A DNA stretch of 64,000 nucleotides from Maylandia zebra. Lineage: Eukaryota; Chordata; Actinopteri; Cichliformes; Cichlidae. Of the stretch, positions 14,101 to 25,720 are shown piece after piece. The stretch is from positions 14,064,137-14,128,136 of the forward strand of contig NC_135172.1 of the NCBI RefSeq assembly GCF_041146795.1, read 5' to 3'. The position numbers and the translations under genes are program-made. Under the pieces are notes generated by a model. It saw only the letters and a list, made by a program, of their open reading frames with translations, had not been told where the DNA came from and made no database searches. Position 1 is the stretch's first letter; each line of letters begins with the position of its first letter.

Positions 14101-17100
14101 TTGCACTACATCTGCTACAAAATGAGTTCAAACTGAGAAAATCTGCACATATCTGCCACAAAGTTGACCCGTTCATCTTTTCAGAGAAAACATATTTTCC
14201 ACTCCACACTAGCCAATGAACTGCATGGCCTTTTTTCCCCCCAAAACAAAGCTTCACACTCACCTTATAAGTAACTTGAATAATTTGCACAAAAACAGAA
14301 AGAGGCAAACAGAGGAGCAGGTCGCCCACCATCGCCCAGCCGCTGCTGTACTCCTCGTGAACACGGACAGGAGGGATGAATCTCTTCCAGGAGTCTTCAT
14401 CGAGATAGACTATCAGTGTCACACAGGAAATAAAAAAGGGGAACCAAGAACATTAGCTGGGAAAATGCAAAACTTCCACACCCCTGTAGACAGAAACAAG
14501 CAATCCAAATTACATTTTCATTAGAAATGCAAGTATACATGAGGCTGTCTCACCTTTCATGTCAGACTGAGAGTAACTATCTTTTTGCTCCTCTCCTTCA
14601 TCACCAGATGCCACTTCCATGTTAGATAAGCTGGAGTCTGCACTTTTCCGGCCGTCACATCCGGTGCCAACACTGTCAGACAACGGTGTTGGTCTGTCTG
14701 CAGGTGTAGAGCTTTCTGCTTCTTTCAGATCCTGTTGTGCTTTGCTGTCTGCGGGTTTGGCAGCAGGATCGGAGCCGTCTGCGCCGCTTGATGATTGACT
14801 GGTTGAATCAGAGCTGCTACAGTTGTGTCGGAGCGGATGCCCATAGATCAGGTACCAGAGGAAGGTATGCATCATGCGTAGACGATGCATTTTAGGCTGG
14901 AAGCCATAAGTCTTACTCAACCCTGGAACTATTTAAAAATAATAATAATAATAAAAAAGTGAGTCAAACATTTACTGGAGACAGATCTGATTTAGTATAC
15001 ACAACAGCATGATCTTAGCACGCCTGCTCAATTTACTGAATTTAAAAATGTTTTTAGTCTCTTCTTATTTTTGACCATCTGATGACCATCATTCACTTGT
15101 TAGAAGAGTATTAAGGAAATCATGAAAATAATGTTTATTCTGCCAGTTTGATATAGAGCTTGAATCACATGATTGACCCACTGGGAGAAACTATTCGTTT
15201 TTGCTCATTTCTGTTCTTGGGAATAGAAATCTGTGGGAAATTAAAGTTGTCTTTTTGTTGTGGTATAAAATCAAAAAACAACCTCTTGTGGGCTTGAAGT
15301 CCGGGTCATCATCGATAATTGCTTTCTTTTTGTCAGCCTCCTTCTCTTGTTCTCTGGCTCTGTCTTCAGCATGGCTGAGGGACAGAAGAAGAATACCGGG
15401 GGCACAACAGGCATAAGCCAGTGAAACACAGAAGACAACACAGAAGTTCACATTCTGGTATAGAAAGATCTGAATACATAAACACAGCAATCAGGCAGGC
15501 CGAGTGATCATTACCAAGATCAGAAGTCCATTTAAATCTCTTCACATGTCAACAAACACCAGGTAACAGTAAAGGCACTGAGTACTGTGCAAAAGTGAGA
15601 CGATATTTCTTTGCATTTTGCTTCCATTGTTCTCCAGACTTTCTGAATATGGTAAAATGGATCTTTCAAAGTTTTCCTTTAGACATTGGCTGCCTTTTTG
15701 CTCATTTACTCTTAACACTCAAGGATAAACAAGGCATCAAACTCAAGGGATGAACCTGTGTTGTGTCTACACATAACAGATAAATTAGCAAAGAACCAAT
15801 TTTAAGTTATATTTAGACAAAAAACACAATTTCTTTTTTAGTTGTATCTATGGGAAACACCACTTTCCTCAGTTTCACAGCCATTAAATGGTGTTTTTGA
15901 GAGTCACCTTGTAGAGTGTTAGCTGAAAATACCTCGGCTTGGTGTGCAGCATGTCCTAAAATAATTTTTAAAAAATGGACAAGTGGAGGACAAAAGAAAA
16001 ATGAGGGTTACCCCAAGTAGACGTTTAAGGGGGAAAAGGTCAAAGGGAAAAGGCGGGAAGACTAAGATATGCCAAATTACACACGAACTGGACTGAGAAT
16101 CAGTGGCAACAGGTCTGATGGAGTGATGGATCTAAATTTAACATTTTTTGAGGCAGCATTTGAGCCTGTGGTGATGGGGATCTCTTCAAAATTGCTGGAC
16201 TAATGATCAGTGATCATCCAATCTCATCATTGTTCAGAAACACACTGACACCTGTTTTAATAAAGCACTGCCACTACTTTCCATTTTCCTAGTAAAATAT
16301 TTTTTTAAAATGGAGGGGTCACGTAAGACATTAGGACAGCTCAAACATCCTGTTGTTTTTGTTTTTTTAAAAATGTGACTTATCTTTGATTATGTGCTCA
16401 CCGTAACACTGCTGAAGAGCTGGAAATTCTGAATCGGACCTGCTCAATAACCTGTTTGACTCGGTCATTGTTGGGCTGAATGGACGGATGAACAATCATT
16501 TCAACCTACAGGTGCAACAACAGACACACACATCAGGCAGACAGAGGAGACTTTATATATGACTCCATAAAACTCCCATCTTGCCTGTATAGAAAGGCAG
16601 AGCAGATGTGATGTGTTCACGTACCTTCCTTGTCATCCCATCCTGTACAACAGTGGTCGTGTATATTTTAAGCAAGCCTTCTCTAGCGAGACAGTGGACG
16701 AGACGTACGATAGTCTTCTTGCAGCACTTTGAACTGACACCGTCCTGTTTCTCATCATCATTGATCATCTTCTGCAGCCTGTGGAAAGCACAGCACGCTC
16801 TTACCGTGCATCAAAAACACTTTGAACTTGAACTATTGCCATTTCAGACAAACTTACTGGAAAAGACCTTCTATGATTCTTAAGTTGCAGACAGCCTCAA
16901 CTATCAAGTTCTTCCTCCTTAGCAGGCGGTACGTCTCGTGAGACCTCTCCCGAGTTACGCTGGCTTTTTTTGGAGAGGGAATACTTTTAACGACCACTGT
17001 GATGGGTGCCGCATTATCAGCTGCATTTGGTGTCTCACTTTGATGCAAAGAGCTGGCATCAGTTGAACTGGTTTCTTCCTTTTCCTCAACCGGAGCTTTG

Positions 17101-20100
17101 TAGGAGAGAAAGGAAATTTCACGGGCACATAATGCACATCATCATCATCCCAAAGAAAACTATCAAAGTTATTTCAGTAACAAACAAAGAAAAGCCATAA
17201 AAGGAGAAATTACAATTTGGCAGATGTTTGGTTTTTTAGGGCTATAAATAAACTGGTGGCACTTTTCTTTGTTAGCTAGGTTTCTGCACCAATTGTCCAA
17301 AGCGCACCTGAGCAGGACTTTCTGAATCACCCAACAAAAAAATTCCTTAGGCTGGTTTTAAAGCCCAACCTCACATGTAAATAGAAAATACTTGAAAAAT
17401 GTCCTGAACTAACAGTTGGTGACCCCAGCTGTCTCCATGTGTGTTGAACATTAATCCACGTCTGCACTCAGAGAATGTGTTTCTCCTGCTTTTGACACTA
17501 CGCCATCAGATGCATATTTTTACACTTTCATAACTGTGACTACATTTCTCTATAAGGAATGTTGTAATTATGCATACATAAGCACATTGAAAATAAATGC
17601 ATTATAATAGCAGGAGCACAGAAGAGCCCAAACAATTTCTTAAAACTGGATCACCTGACTGCACCTTCTGTCACCTTCTTTCAGCTTTATAGTGAAATTC
17701 TGCTTCTGCTTTAACGTCTACAAACTTTTTTCATCTATACTGTTATTCTTTATTGATTTCATCGCCACCCTGTGGCTCATTTGGAACAATCTCAGACCGC
17801 TTTACCTGGATTTGGGTAACAAAAACAATCAAACAAAAAACCCTGGTAAAATCCACTTTAGGCTTCAGTCTTCAGTCTGCTTGTTAGCAGATCACCATGT
17901 TTGCTATAATTTCCAATTACAGATGCTTGTTGAGTTTGTGTTTGCAGACAAGTCAGCGTCTTCCACGGAAACTAGTGGAGAAACCTGCTAACAATCAAAG
18001 TGATCGCAAGGAGGTGTGACCAGTGGTTGCCAGTAACTATACGCAGACAGCAAAGCAAATCGAAATCGAAATGAATATTTACTCGATGTTTTAAGTTTTA
18101 ATTCAAATGCACGCGTTTGTAAATAAGTATTAGTTTGATCTTTCTCCAACTAGAAAATATACAAAAACATTTTTTACTTTATTTTAATCTACAGCCAGAG
18201 CTCTTCAGGTTAAAATGTGGGAATTACCTGTCACAGCACCAGACACCGAGTCGGGTGTCCCGTGAGTCGCAGGTTTGCTGCACACTGAAGTTTCACCTGA
18301 GAGGTTCCAAAAAAAAAAAAAAAAAAAAAACAACTCATCAACATTAAGAGGTTATGATGTGGATTTTACCTTATAGAGATTTAGTATCTATTCTGAAATC
18401 AGCAAAGGTGTAATGACTGCTCACACTCAGCTGGTGCACTCTGCATGACAGGAACGTCAGGCTGAGTGTGCTCTGCTGTCATGCTGCCATTTTCCCCTGT
18501 TGTCTTTCTCCTGGCTCCTGAGTTTTCCCTCACTTTACTTTCATTTCCATCCAGCCCTTCCTCTCTTGAATTTCCTTTCCCGTCTTCAGATGTCTGCCCC
18601 CCTTCCTCTGCCTCTTTGCTTCTTCCCTTAACTTCTTTTTTATTCTTCTTGGCTTCAGGAGTTCTGGAGCTTCCTTTCACTGGCGCCTTTGACGATGACG
18701 GCGTTTTAGGGGAGGTCGGTTCTGCACTTGACGTTTGAGGTGCGGAAGAAAAGAGCAGCATCTGCCGCTCCTGCTCTTTAGCAAACAGCTGGAGTTGATT
18801 GCTACTGCCGACACACCTGCCAAAAGATGTGAGCAAAAGATATTTTTAACGGCAGGATTTAGTGCAAAGTGGCGCGAAAATAAGAATTTAAAGGTATAAT
18901 TTATGCATTTAGGGTTACAAACTTATGGCTGATGAATTTTGTAGTCCTCTGCCGACCCTCATCTTCCATGAATCCCTACAGAGCGAGGCACACACACACA
19001 CACACACAAGTGAAAAACAGAAATTTACAATGTAAAACAAAACTAAGCAACACTAAACGACCCACTGCTTTGGTAGATTGCTGCGGCATATCATTTCCTG
19101 GTATGAAAAGTCAAGACAATGCTGAAGTGCCGGCTTATAGATCTATGACCTCATTAAACAATTTCCTGATGAGTTTATGATCGCAGTCAGTACTTGCAAG
19201 TTTTATTGAAAACAACGCGATATTCAGTTTGTAATTTTTGTTCCTCGTTTGAATCAAGAATGAGATCATGGATACCAGTGGCAGAAAAGAGTTTTCTCCA
19301 GTGGGTGGCTGTCCTCTGACTCAGAGACAGGGTGGGGCATCATTCGAAAAGGGCTCAGAGCAGCTGCTACTCTTTGGATGACAAGCAGAAATGATCCTGG
19401 GCTGGCAGTTGTGATGTCAGGTTTGGCATTTGCCGTTCATGAGGGCGAGAAGAGCTGATATAAAAAGGTTGTAACCGATAATTTCGGCTGCTCCCAAGGA
19501 GTTGCTTCAGAACATGGACCTGCATATTTAATTTGGCACAGATTTTACAGCCCAGGGTGGGTTCCTAATGCCTGTGCTTCCTCTCACTTGTGAACCGACG
19601 ACCTTTCGCGTGTCAGAGAAACAACGGCAGAAGAATTAGAGGTTAAGCAGGGACAATTCTAGCACCATAAATATATACATTTTTAAAAATAAATAAAAAC
19701 TGTATCAATCTATCAAGCAGATAATAATAAGGGCAATTAGAAACTGCTGATGGCACTAAAGGCCAAATCAGAGAGCACCAGAGGCAAGATTAGGTGCAGA
19801 ATTTTGGGAAAACTTGGGGATTTACAGTTTGTAGCTCACCACAAATAAAAAAATAATACCAATAAAAAGGAAAAAAAAATTCCATTTAAATAAATATGCA
19901 ATCCTCCAATTTGACACCAAATAAACTTTCAAGTGGGTATCTGATCGTCAGCACATGTGCCATTAATAATAGCGTTAGGAAGGACGTTGTTTGTGGCGGC
20001 TGACCTCTGGTCGTGTGGGTGGGAAGCCGAAACACATCTGACAATTGAGTATACCTCCAAATAAGCTATCCTGGTCATCAGTACTGCTTTTTCTATTTTT

Positions 20101-23100
20101 AGCCTCGATCTTTTTTTAAGAGAAGGGCAAAAAGAAAGAAAGAATAAAAGCATGTGCCCAGACGTCACCTTGATCAACCCATCTTTCTCTAGCCTTCGCC
20201 AGAGCATGCGAGCTTCCAATTTGCTGACGTTCAGTCTGAATGCAATATCACGCTGGGGGATGCCCTTAGTGCCAGAGGATAGTACTGCATTACAAGAGAA
20301 AAAAGACAAAAGGCTACAGTTAACACAACACTCGAGTGTTCAGCTGATTACGAGCAAGACAAACAACTTCCTGTGAGACTGAACAGAAACAAAGTGATTT
20401 GAAGGTAAAATGCAGCCTTCATTAGAGAGTGCAGAGAACTGCAGTCTGTTATTAACTGTCCTGCTGCACTTTCTTGAGTTATGAGGACTAGTGATGAACT
20501 TCAGAAACAACAATATTTGTTGCCTTATTTACACCTCACTGTCTTCATGGAAAGAGATGACATAAGAATGATATTGTACATTTCACGAGAAGATTACGCT
20601 TTAGCACAAAATCAAACTATTAATAACAAATTAAGTAGTAACAATTTATAATGTAAGGAAAAAGGCCTGAAGGAGAATTAGTCCTCTGCAGCTTTGGACA
20701 CTGAAAGCATGGTTCAATGTGGTGAATGTCACCATGGAAACCGAGGTTTCAATCCCCCGTAAAAATTAAATCTTATTTTATCGCAGAAACCTTAAAAAAA
20801 TTTTAAAAAAAGAACTTCGCAAAGAAGGAAGGCAATATTAAATATTGCATGAGATTTTAACTGTTGTAGTAAAATCAACGAGTTAAAAAGAGCTAAATGG
20901 GGTAAAAGCCCTTTGCTGTTGGCTCAGTACAGCTGTGATCACGCTCAAACATCTGCACCTTCATGCAACGGTTTGGAGCACAGACAGAAAAATATCGCTG
21001 TGTTTATGGAAGTGTTAGCTTTCACCAGTAAAAGCATCAAGACTTCATTTTTCTTTTGTTTCTTAACTTAAGGAAAAGATCAAACATACTGATGTGATAG
21101 GCCTGTGTTAACAGGTCCTTCTCCATGATCCGGCCCTCTGTAAGCAAACCCCCTCTTCCTGCTCCACCATCATCATCCTCGTCTTCATCGTCATCGTCAT
21201 CTTCCTCAGCCACACCCTTCTTTATGTATGGCTTTAACAGCCTCACACAGCGAACAGTCACTTTGGAGCCTGAGAAATAAGTAAAGCAGTGTACTCTTTT
21301 ATGTTTAAATTTTAGTAACGCACCAACAAAAACTAATTTCGAATACTCCAAAATCACTTCTTCATGGCTCTTTACTTTAGAAAGTCAAGCAGTGACAGAG
21401 TTGTTTTTTACCTCACCACTAAACATGGAATGACGACTTTTGCCAGGCACTGAAGGCCAGGCAAAAACGTGTGCATATACATCAAAATATTTGAGAAACT
21501 AAACACACAGAAGCAGCAACTCTGTAAACTGCACATGAAGGACAAATAAGACGTTGATTATATCAAGAAGCAGTTGAGTCATAAGCAATTTGTGTCTGAT
21601 TTCTTGTCTTTCTGATAGGTCATTAATATCCAAATCAAGCATATGTTGTGGTGCACTCATGCACTGTGAGGCTTATGTGGTTTTTCAGTGTTGCATTACC
21701 ATTTTTGTTGGTGCGGGGTCCAGCGCTGGGGTCCAACTCCTCCAAAGGGAATCGGCAAAACTCGATCAACTTGGACGCTCGCATGTACTTGAATAGACGC
21801 AAGTAAGTCCTGTCGTCCACGTTCTACGAGAAAAACAGACAACTTTCTACCACAAGCAGAAGGCTAGACAGACAGGGGCGACAGAAACTTAGAGGGATAC
21901 TCACAACAAGCTGTTCTCTGAGCATGATGACTGTGGAAAACTGATTCGGACACTGCTGGAGAAAGTTGGACGTGACTTCCATCAGTATATCATACTTGGT
22001 CCTCCTGAAAGACAAAAACAGGAAGCAGATGTGATAAAGCCAACACACAGATGGATGCACCTAAATTTTAAAGCTGCAAAAACCGTGCACAGATTTAGGT
22101 GGTATCTTTATTGCAGAGGTGACGTGCATAAGACAGACTCTCAACTGAGGGTCCAAGGACAGACCATGTTTTATTTCATGCTTTTCTTTTTCACTGATGA
22201 TGCTAAACCAACCATTCCCGTTTCTGCTTTTGATGAGATAAAATGTGAAACACAGAGCACAAACATACCTGTTTACATGGAAGCGTTTGAGCAGCAGAAG
22301 GATGGAGTGCTGCTGCTGTCCGGTCTTCATTCGCCTGACGTAGGACTGCATGGTGACCAACTGGTATCGGACAAGAGACTTTCTGAAGTAGTGAAACTTT
22401 CGGGCATCCACCCTGCTCAAACACAACACTGACTGTTAGAAGGAGGACACCTGAGTGCAAGCCGGTCTGTAAAGGAAACACAGAACAGTGATGGAACCGT
22501 GCGAAAGGTGGGTTTAAGTGTCTCCTACTTGAAAGAGCCTCCATGTAGATCCCTCTGCAGCTCCCCTTGCCATCGTGCTCGGCCCACTCTCTCCAGCACG
22601 CAGTAAGAGTCGCTGCCGAGTTTTACATCAGGATCGCTCTCGCTGCCAATCAGGGCACGATATCGCAGACACTGTGATGCCACGACAACCAGCTTTCTCC
22701 CGTATCTTAGAAGGAAGAGAGAGAGAAGAGGAGAATATGTTACTGAAAGACTTTGAAAGCACAATAAAGGACAAATACATCTGCTAATTCCACAGAGCAT
22801 GTTAATCATCACGGGGGGGGGGTATGAAACATCCAACATCCCTCACTAAAAATCTCACCATCCTGCATTGATAGTTTCATGGTTAACACGAGCAGCTTTC
22901 ATAAACACTATTTTAAAAATTGCATTTTATTGATGTTTTGTAGGCATAACCATGTGTTGCTAACTTTTCTGCCACTTAGGTCCTGTCTGCAACCATCTAG
23001 CAACCACCAGTCATCTGGAAAAATTTGTATTCTCCAACAGGTTGGGAGTGGTTGCTGCAGGAAAATCATTGCCAATGTCCCAGTCATGCAGGCCTGCAGA

Positions 23101-24092
23101 CCAGTTGTTGCCCCTATGGCAACCACTTGTCACTAGGAAATCTAATAGCAACCAAAACAATCAATAGGAGGTTTTTGAAACAGCACCTCTGATGTCACAC
23201 AACGCCAACCACTAGCAACCGGTATTATTAATCACATCCAATATAGCAGGCAACTCTGAAGCACTGTGCATGTGACATTGTATGAGAAATCTTCAATAAG
23301 CAGCATATTTAACCAGATTTAATTCCAGGTAGGGTTTTGTCAGTATCAGCGCATCTCTACAAACCTTTCCAAAGCCTCGCTCAAGCTGACCAATGGGGTC
23401 AGCGGGGACTTGGAGCGGACTTGCTTTGTGACGTCTTTCCTCGTTTTGAAGAAGGCACACGAGCCCTGAATCCCATCCTTGTTTTCTGGGACAACGTCAA
23501 TGGGGTAGATGTCTTTGGGAGTGTCCGTAAAGCTGTCAGTCACTTCGATGCCTGTCTCTGCATCAATGTCCTTAAACCTGAAAGAAACAAGAGCAACTCC
23601 AAACATAAGGAGATGGCAAAATAACACATTTATTGCATTAAATTTCAATGGTAAACTTGACCCTGAAAGAAAAATGCTCTTAGAACTACTACTACCTCTA
23701 CAAACTAGGGTGTAATATTAATAACTATCAATATTTACACTAATAAAAACAAAAGAATTCACTTCTGTTCAACCAGAAGAGCATTAGGAAAGTCCAAAAC
23801 TTTTGTTAGGATGTCCACAAAAAGAGTTTACATCAGAGTTGTCAAACAAAAGGCTCGAGGACCAGAATAGGCCCACAAAAGATTCAAATTTGGCCCACTG
23901 GACATCTTCAAAGCAGGGAAGGCATAAACCTTGGATGTTTTGAGTTTTACAGGTTTTCCTACTGATAATCACCTTCACCATGGAAATTCATACAGCACCG
24001 AGGTAAATAAGAAACAGATGAATGAAGAACAGAAAGTTCTTGTTTTAAAACTAATGCAGAAATTTATTATTTCTACAGTGGGTTCACAGTTC

Positions 24093-24140
<48 letters not shown>

Positions 24141-25461
24141 AAAGACATTCTGTCAATTAACAACAATTTTCCATGTTATACATCTTTCGCCATCTTACAA
24201 TGCTGTGATTGCAGCCATTCCCCAACTCTCTGTGAATGGTACTCATGGCCATTGATCAGTGGTCTTTGATCAGTGGGTTTTGATCAATGGGTTTTGGTCA
24301 GTGGTTGTTGATCAATGGTCATGAGAATTTGCATAATTGTGATTAAGGAACTGACCTCCCAGCCCAGCCATCGTTCCTTCAGTGGGCTGGTTTCAGTCAT
24401 TATGCAAATGTACTGTTTATAAGATTGGGGAAACCTGCAGTCAGCTGAGACTGAAGAAGTCACTGGATGAGTGACGAAACGTTTCTCCCAGAAAACGCTA
24501 CGTCCAGATGAACAGAATCAACTTTTGGAGAGTTTCCATGTTATAATTACAGGACAGCCTGTGCAATTAATTTCTTACAATGAAGGAAAACTGAGTTATA
24601 CTGTTCAAATTGCACTTTTGTTCTTATATTAAGATATCTCAGGGATTAAATGTGTAATTACACTTCTTTACAACAACAGAAAAAAGAATTTCACTGCTTC
24701 GGCTCACTTAAGATCAGCATGGATTGGATGCGATCAATGGTGCAAAATGACTTTGACATTCCTGGTCTACTTGCTTTTAGGTAAAGGGCTCACAGCTAAA
24801 TGTTGTTTTTAAAGGATCAGTCCATTACCACCAGTGCTATCCAGCTGATGTTTCAGGTCACTAAAATCTCAGGAGTCACTGATGAGGTTAAGATGACTAA
24901 TCTTTTTCTTTTGGTCGAACAAAAGAAATCAATGGAGGATGACAACAAAGGCTTGAGAAATTTACAGTGGGAGATTTTCTAACACAGATGCACACAGAGG
25001 ATTATTAAGTGCATCACAATCTGGTTTACTGCAGGGTTTAAGATGGAGTACATAAAGTGCAAGAGTGTTAAAGTGTAGGAAAACAACAGCCCCACTCAGA
25101 AAATAATTGTTCCGCCTGTCTGTGAACCATCGTGACAAATCTGAGGATTGATTTACTTGTTGTGTGGAAGCCTGCCGTTTGTTTTAACTGTGTTAAAACT
25201 GTGAGATTCCTTATGATATCTGTGAGGATGAGAACGTCACCTGTCGGTCAGCACGACATCGTCTCTCTCCTCCGGGAGCTCGTAAAACAACAGGTCGCTG
25301 TTGATGACCAGTGACTTCCAGATGAGCTCCTTGGTGCAGTCGTCGAGCTTGAGGGGAAACCCGGGCTGCCTGTCTTCCAGTCGTATCCACAAAGTCGGAA
25401 TGGTTATCCCGTCCAGCCCTTCCAGAGCCACTTCATCCACAACTATACTCAGCAGATCCAT
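2817..25461 (-). CDS. gtf3c1: General transcription factor 3C subunit 1 (TFIIIC220), 39 coding exons
   Basis: Largest subunit of TFIIIC, the nuclear factor that binds the internal B-box of tRNA genes and recruits TFIIIB and RNA polymerase III. The N-terminus ([20 protein letters not shown]) and the C-terminus ([14 protein letters not shown]) match the vertebrate family. Exons in transcript order: 25241-25461, 23365-23577, 22529-22705, 22269-22412, 21905-22004, 21700-21823, 21090-21269, 20169-20284, 18923-18975, 18425-18816, 18228-18296, 16858-17095, 16625-16778, 16402-16505, 15283-15374, 14554-14928, 14264-14409, 13581-13678, 13386-13482, 12992-13175, 12806-12902, 12158-12290, 11981-12068, 11812-11873, 11149-11257, 10924-11066, 10688-10830, 10530-10614, 10324-10436, 10179-10238, 10003-10096, 9309-9481, 7873-8481, 7412-7554, 6407-6511, 6028-6317, 4586-5139, 4316-4499, 2817-3014. 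All junctions are GT-AG with matching phases; the total is 6660 nt, 2219 aa. That is somewhat longer than the mammalian protein (about 2100 aa). The start has purine at -3. The least certain boundaries are the donors at 12158 and 12806. Confidence 0.97.
3338..3965 (+). mobile_element. Internally deleted Tc1-like element in a gtf3c1 intron
   Basis: Lies between gtf3c1 exons 38 and 39. The left part resembles the 5' end of a teleost Tc1 element (AATTAGGTTAATGGGCAACA). The right part matches the DDE and C-terminal coding end (CGTCTTTTTCAGGGAAGAT, CAAGAATGGGAAAACAT) and then the 3' end (GAGATTTGCAAATCATTG). The middle of the transposase is missing, so it cannot be active. Confidence 0.65.
6650..7215 (+). 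mobile_element. LINE 3' end in a gtf3c1 intron
   Basis: Between gtf3c1 exons 34 and 35. Ends with CACTGTCGCTAAGTGCTTGC, then GGTGCTATATAAATAAA, a widespread teleost non-LTR tail. A related tail sits at about 47475-47650. It is 5'-truncated and non-coding. The clade (L2- or Rex1-like) is not certain. Confidence 0.6.
7873..8481 (-). other. gtf3c1: gtf3c1 exon 33, largest exon, with low-complexity expansion
   Basis: Residues about 1526-1729. Both ends of the exon are conserved: [18 protein letters not shown] at the start, and [18 protein letters not shown] then [17 protein letters not shown] at the end. Between them lies roughly a hundred residues rich in Lys, Glu, Asp, Ser, Thr and Pro with no recognisable fold. 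As I recall, the mammalian protein has only a short link here, so this looks like a fish-lineage expansion of a disordered loop. The frame stays open through it. Confidence 0.8.
9648..9955. mobile_element. TTAA-flanked MITE, copy 1 (piggyBac-type, non-autonomous)
   Basis: About 308 bp bounded by TTAA on both sides, with terminal inverted repeats CCTCCTAAGACC and CCTCCTAGGACC (11 of 12 match). An internal 16-bp palindrome, GTCCACATATGTGGAC, lies at 9920-9935. It is homologous over its full length to 27382-27694. TTAA target use is the hallmark of piggyBac transposition, and there is no transposase inside. It lies in the intron between gtf3c1 exons 31 and 32. Confidence 0.8.
13735..13990 (+). 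mobile_element. Probable Tc1-like fragment in a gtf3c1 intron
   Basis: The stretch GAGCTCCAACCCTCCTCTGG then CATTAACATCAGCACAAGAA resembles the N-terminal coding part of another teleost Tc1 family. It is preceded by TCTCAGCCATGAAGCAGCAG from the same element. It lies between exons 17 and 18 and is non-coding. Confidence 0.5.
15583..16270 (+). mobile_element. Decayed Tc1-like element in a gtf3c1 intron
   Basis: Starts with TACTGTGCAAAAGTGAGAC, the form of a Tc1 terminal repeat. It contains TTACACACGAACTGGACTGA then TGATGGAGTGATGGATCTAA, which matches the conserved SDES segment of the transposase in diverged form. Internal deletions and stops are present. It lies between exons 14 and 15. Confidence 0.55.
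16858..21269 (-). other. gtf3c1: gtf3c1 acidic run and charged linker (exons 7-12)
   Basis: Exon 7 (21090-21269) encodes conserved [14 protein letters not shown] followed by an Asp/Glu run of about a dozen residues and then [12 protein letters not shown]. Exon 8 encodes a GTKGIPQ winged-helix segment with [18 protein letters not shown]. The short exon 9 encodes [17 protein letters not shown]. Exons 10 and 11 are Ser/Lys/Glu-rich low complexity (a likely disordered linker) and diverge from mammals. Exon 12 returns to conserved sequence ([18 protein letters not shown]). Phases 1/0/2/1/1 join without a break, which supports the 53-nt and 69-nt exons. Confidence 0.85.
19240..19470 (+). mobile_element. 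RTE/Rex3-like LINE fragment in a gtf3c1 intron
   Basis: Contains AATGAGATCATGGATACCAG, then GTTTTCTCCAGTGGGTGGCT and GACTCAGAGACAGGGTG. This is the diverged form of a very common teleost LINE coding segment, which I take to be of RTE (Rex3) type. It is short and non-coding, between exons 8 and 9. Confidence 0.5.
22940..23225. repeat. Degenerate CAACCA-rich interspersed sequence
   Basis: GCAACCA/CAACCAC motifs recur many times on a diverged background (for example AGCAACCACC, GGCAACCACT, CCAACCACTAGCAACC). It lies in the intron between gtf3c1 exons 2 and 3. The family is not recognised. Confidence 0.35.
24093..24144 (+). repeat. (GAAA)n microsatellite
   Basis: About 52 bp of uninterrupted AAAG/GAAA units in intron 1 of gtf3c1. 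Confidence 0.9.
24235..24330 (+). repeat. Degenerate short tandem repeat, unit about 17 bp
   Basis: Five to six imperfect copies of a unit like TTGATCAGTGGTTT lie in a row within intron 1 of gtf3c1. They are directly followed by the dispersed-repeat end at 24.33-24.54 kb, so they may be part of it. Confidence 0.6.
24330..24540 (+). mobile_element. End segment of a dispersed teleost retroelement (possibly Penelope-like)
   Basis: Contains GAAGAAGTCACTGGATGAG, then TGACGAAACGTTTCTCCC and ACGTCCAGATGAACAGAATC. This block is common in fish genomes and I associate it with Penelope-like elements. GTCAC and GTGAC form a short hairpin. No intact frame is present and the family assignment is weak. Confidence 0.4.
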
Positions 25462-25720
25462 TCCGTGCTATTGGCTAGCTAACATGCTAGCTCACCGGCA
25501 ACTATCCTGCAGTCTGTGCGCGCGCTATAGACTCGTAAAGTCACGGGATGTGACCGGAGAGCTCGCGGGCTCAGATATCTGTGTTAGTGGCAGAATAAAT
25601 AAAAAGATTGATTTAGAAAGCATTACTTCTTACTTCTACTACGTCTTCCAGCTACTTTGTGTCCGTGTACGTTCCTGCGTCATATTTAAACTTTGACCTC
25701 ACGTTGCGTGATTAGTTGGG
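25462..25720 (-). promoter_or_regulatory. gtf3c1: Probable gtf3c1 5' UTR and promoter region
   Basis: This is the stretch directly upstream of the gtf3c1 start codon. It is relatively GC- and CpG-rich for this window (GCGCGCGC-type runs near 25518, CTCGCGGGC near 25563) and has an inverted CCAAT-like ATTGG close to the start. No TATA box stands out. The transcription start cannot be placed from sequence alone. Confidence 0.45.

Larger units (their letters stand above)
21905..25461 (-). other. gtf3c1: gtf3c1 N-terminal block with B-block-binding region (exons 1-5)
   Basis: Residues about 1-285. Exon 1 holds the conserved start. Exon 2 carries the NKDGIQGSC motif, exon 3 the [12 protein letters not shown] and [11 protein letters not shown] motifs, and exon 4 (about 204-252) the segment with [15 protein letters not shown]. 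From family knowledge, this N-terminal winged-helix region contains the Pfam TFIIIC B-block-binding domain that contacts tRNA gene promoters. Exon 5 continues with RTKYDILME. This is the best conserved part of the protein here, and no frame breaks are present. Confidence 0.85.

Noticed and set aside
24440-24490. Possible hammerhead ribozyme in the Penelope-like segment (GATGAG ... CGAAAC)
   Set aside because: The required CTGATGA core is interrupted (CTGGATGA), and the GTCAC/GTGAC arms make a plain hairpin rather than stem II of a hammerhead.
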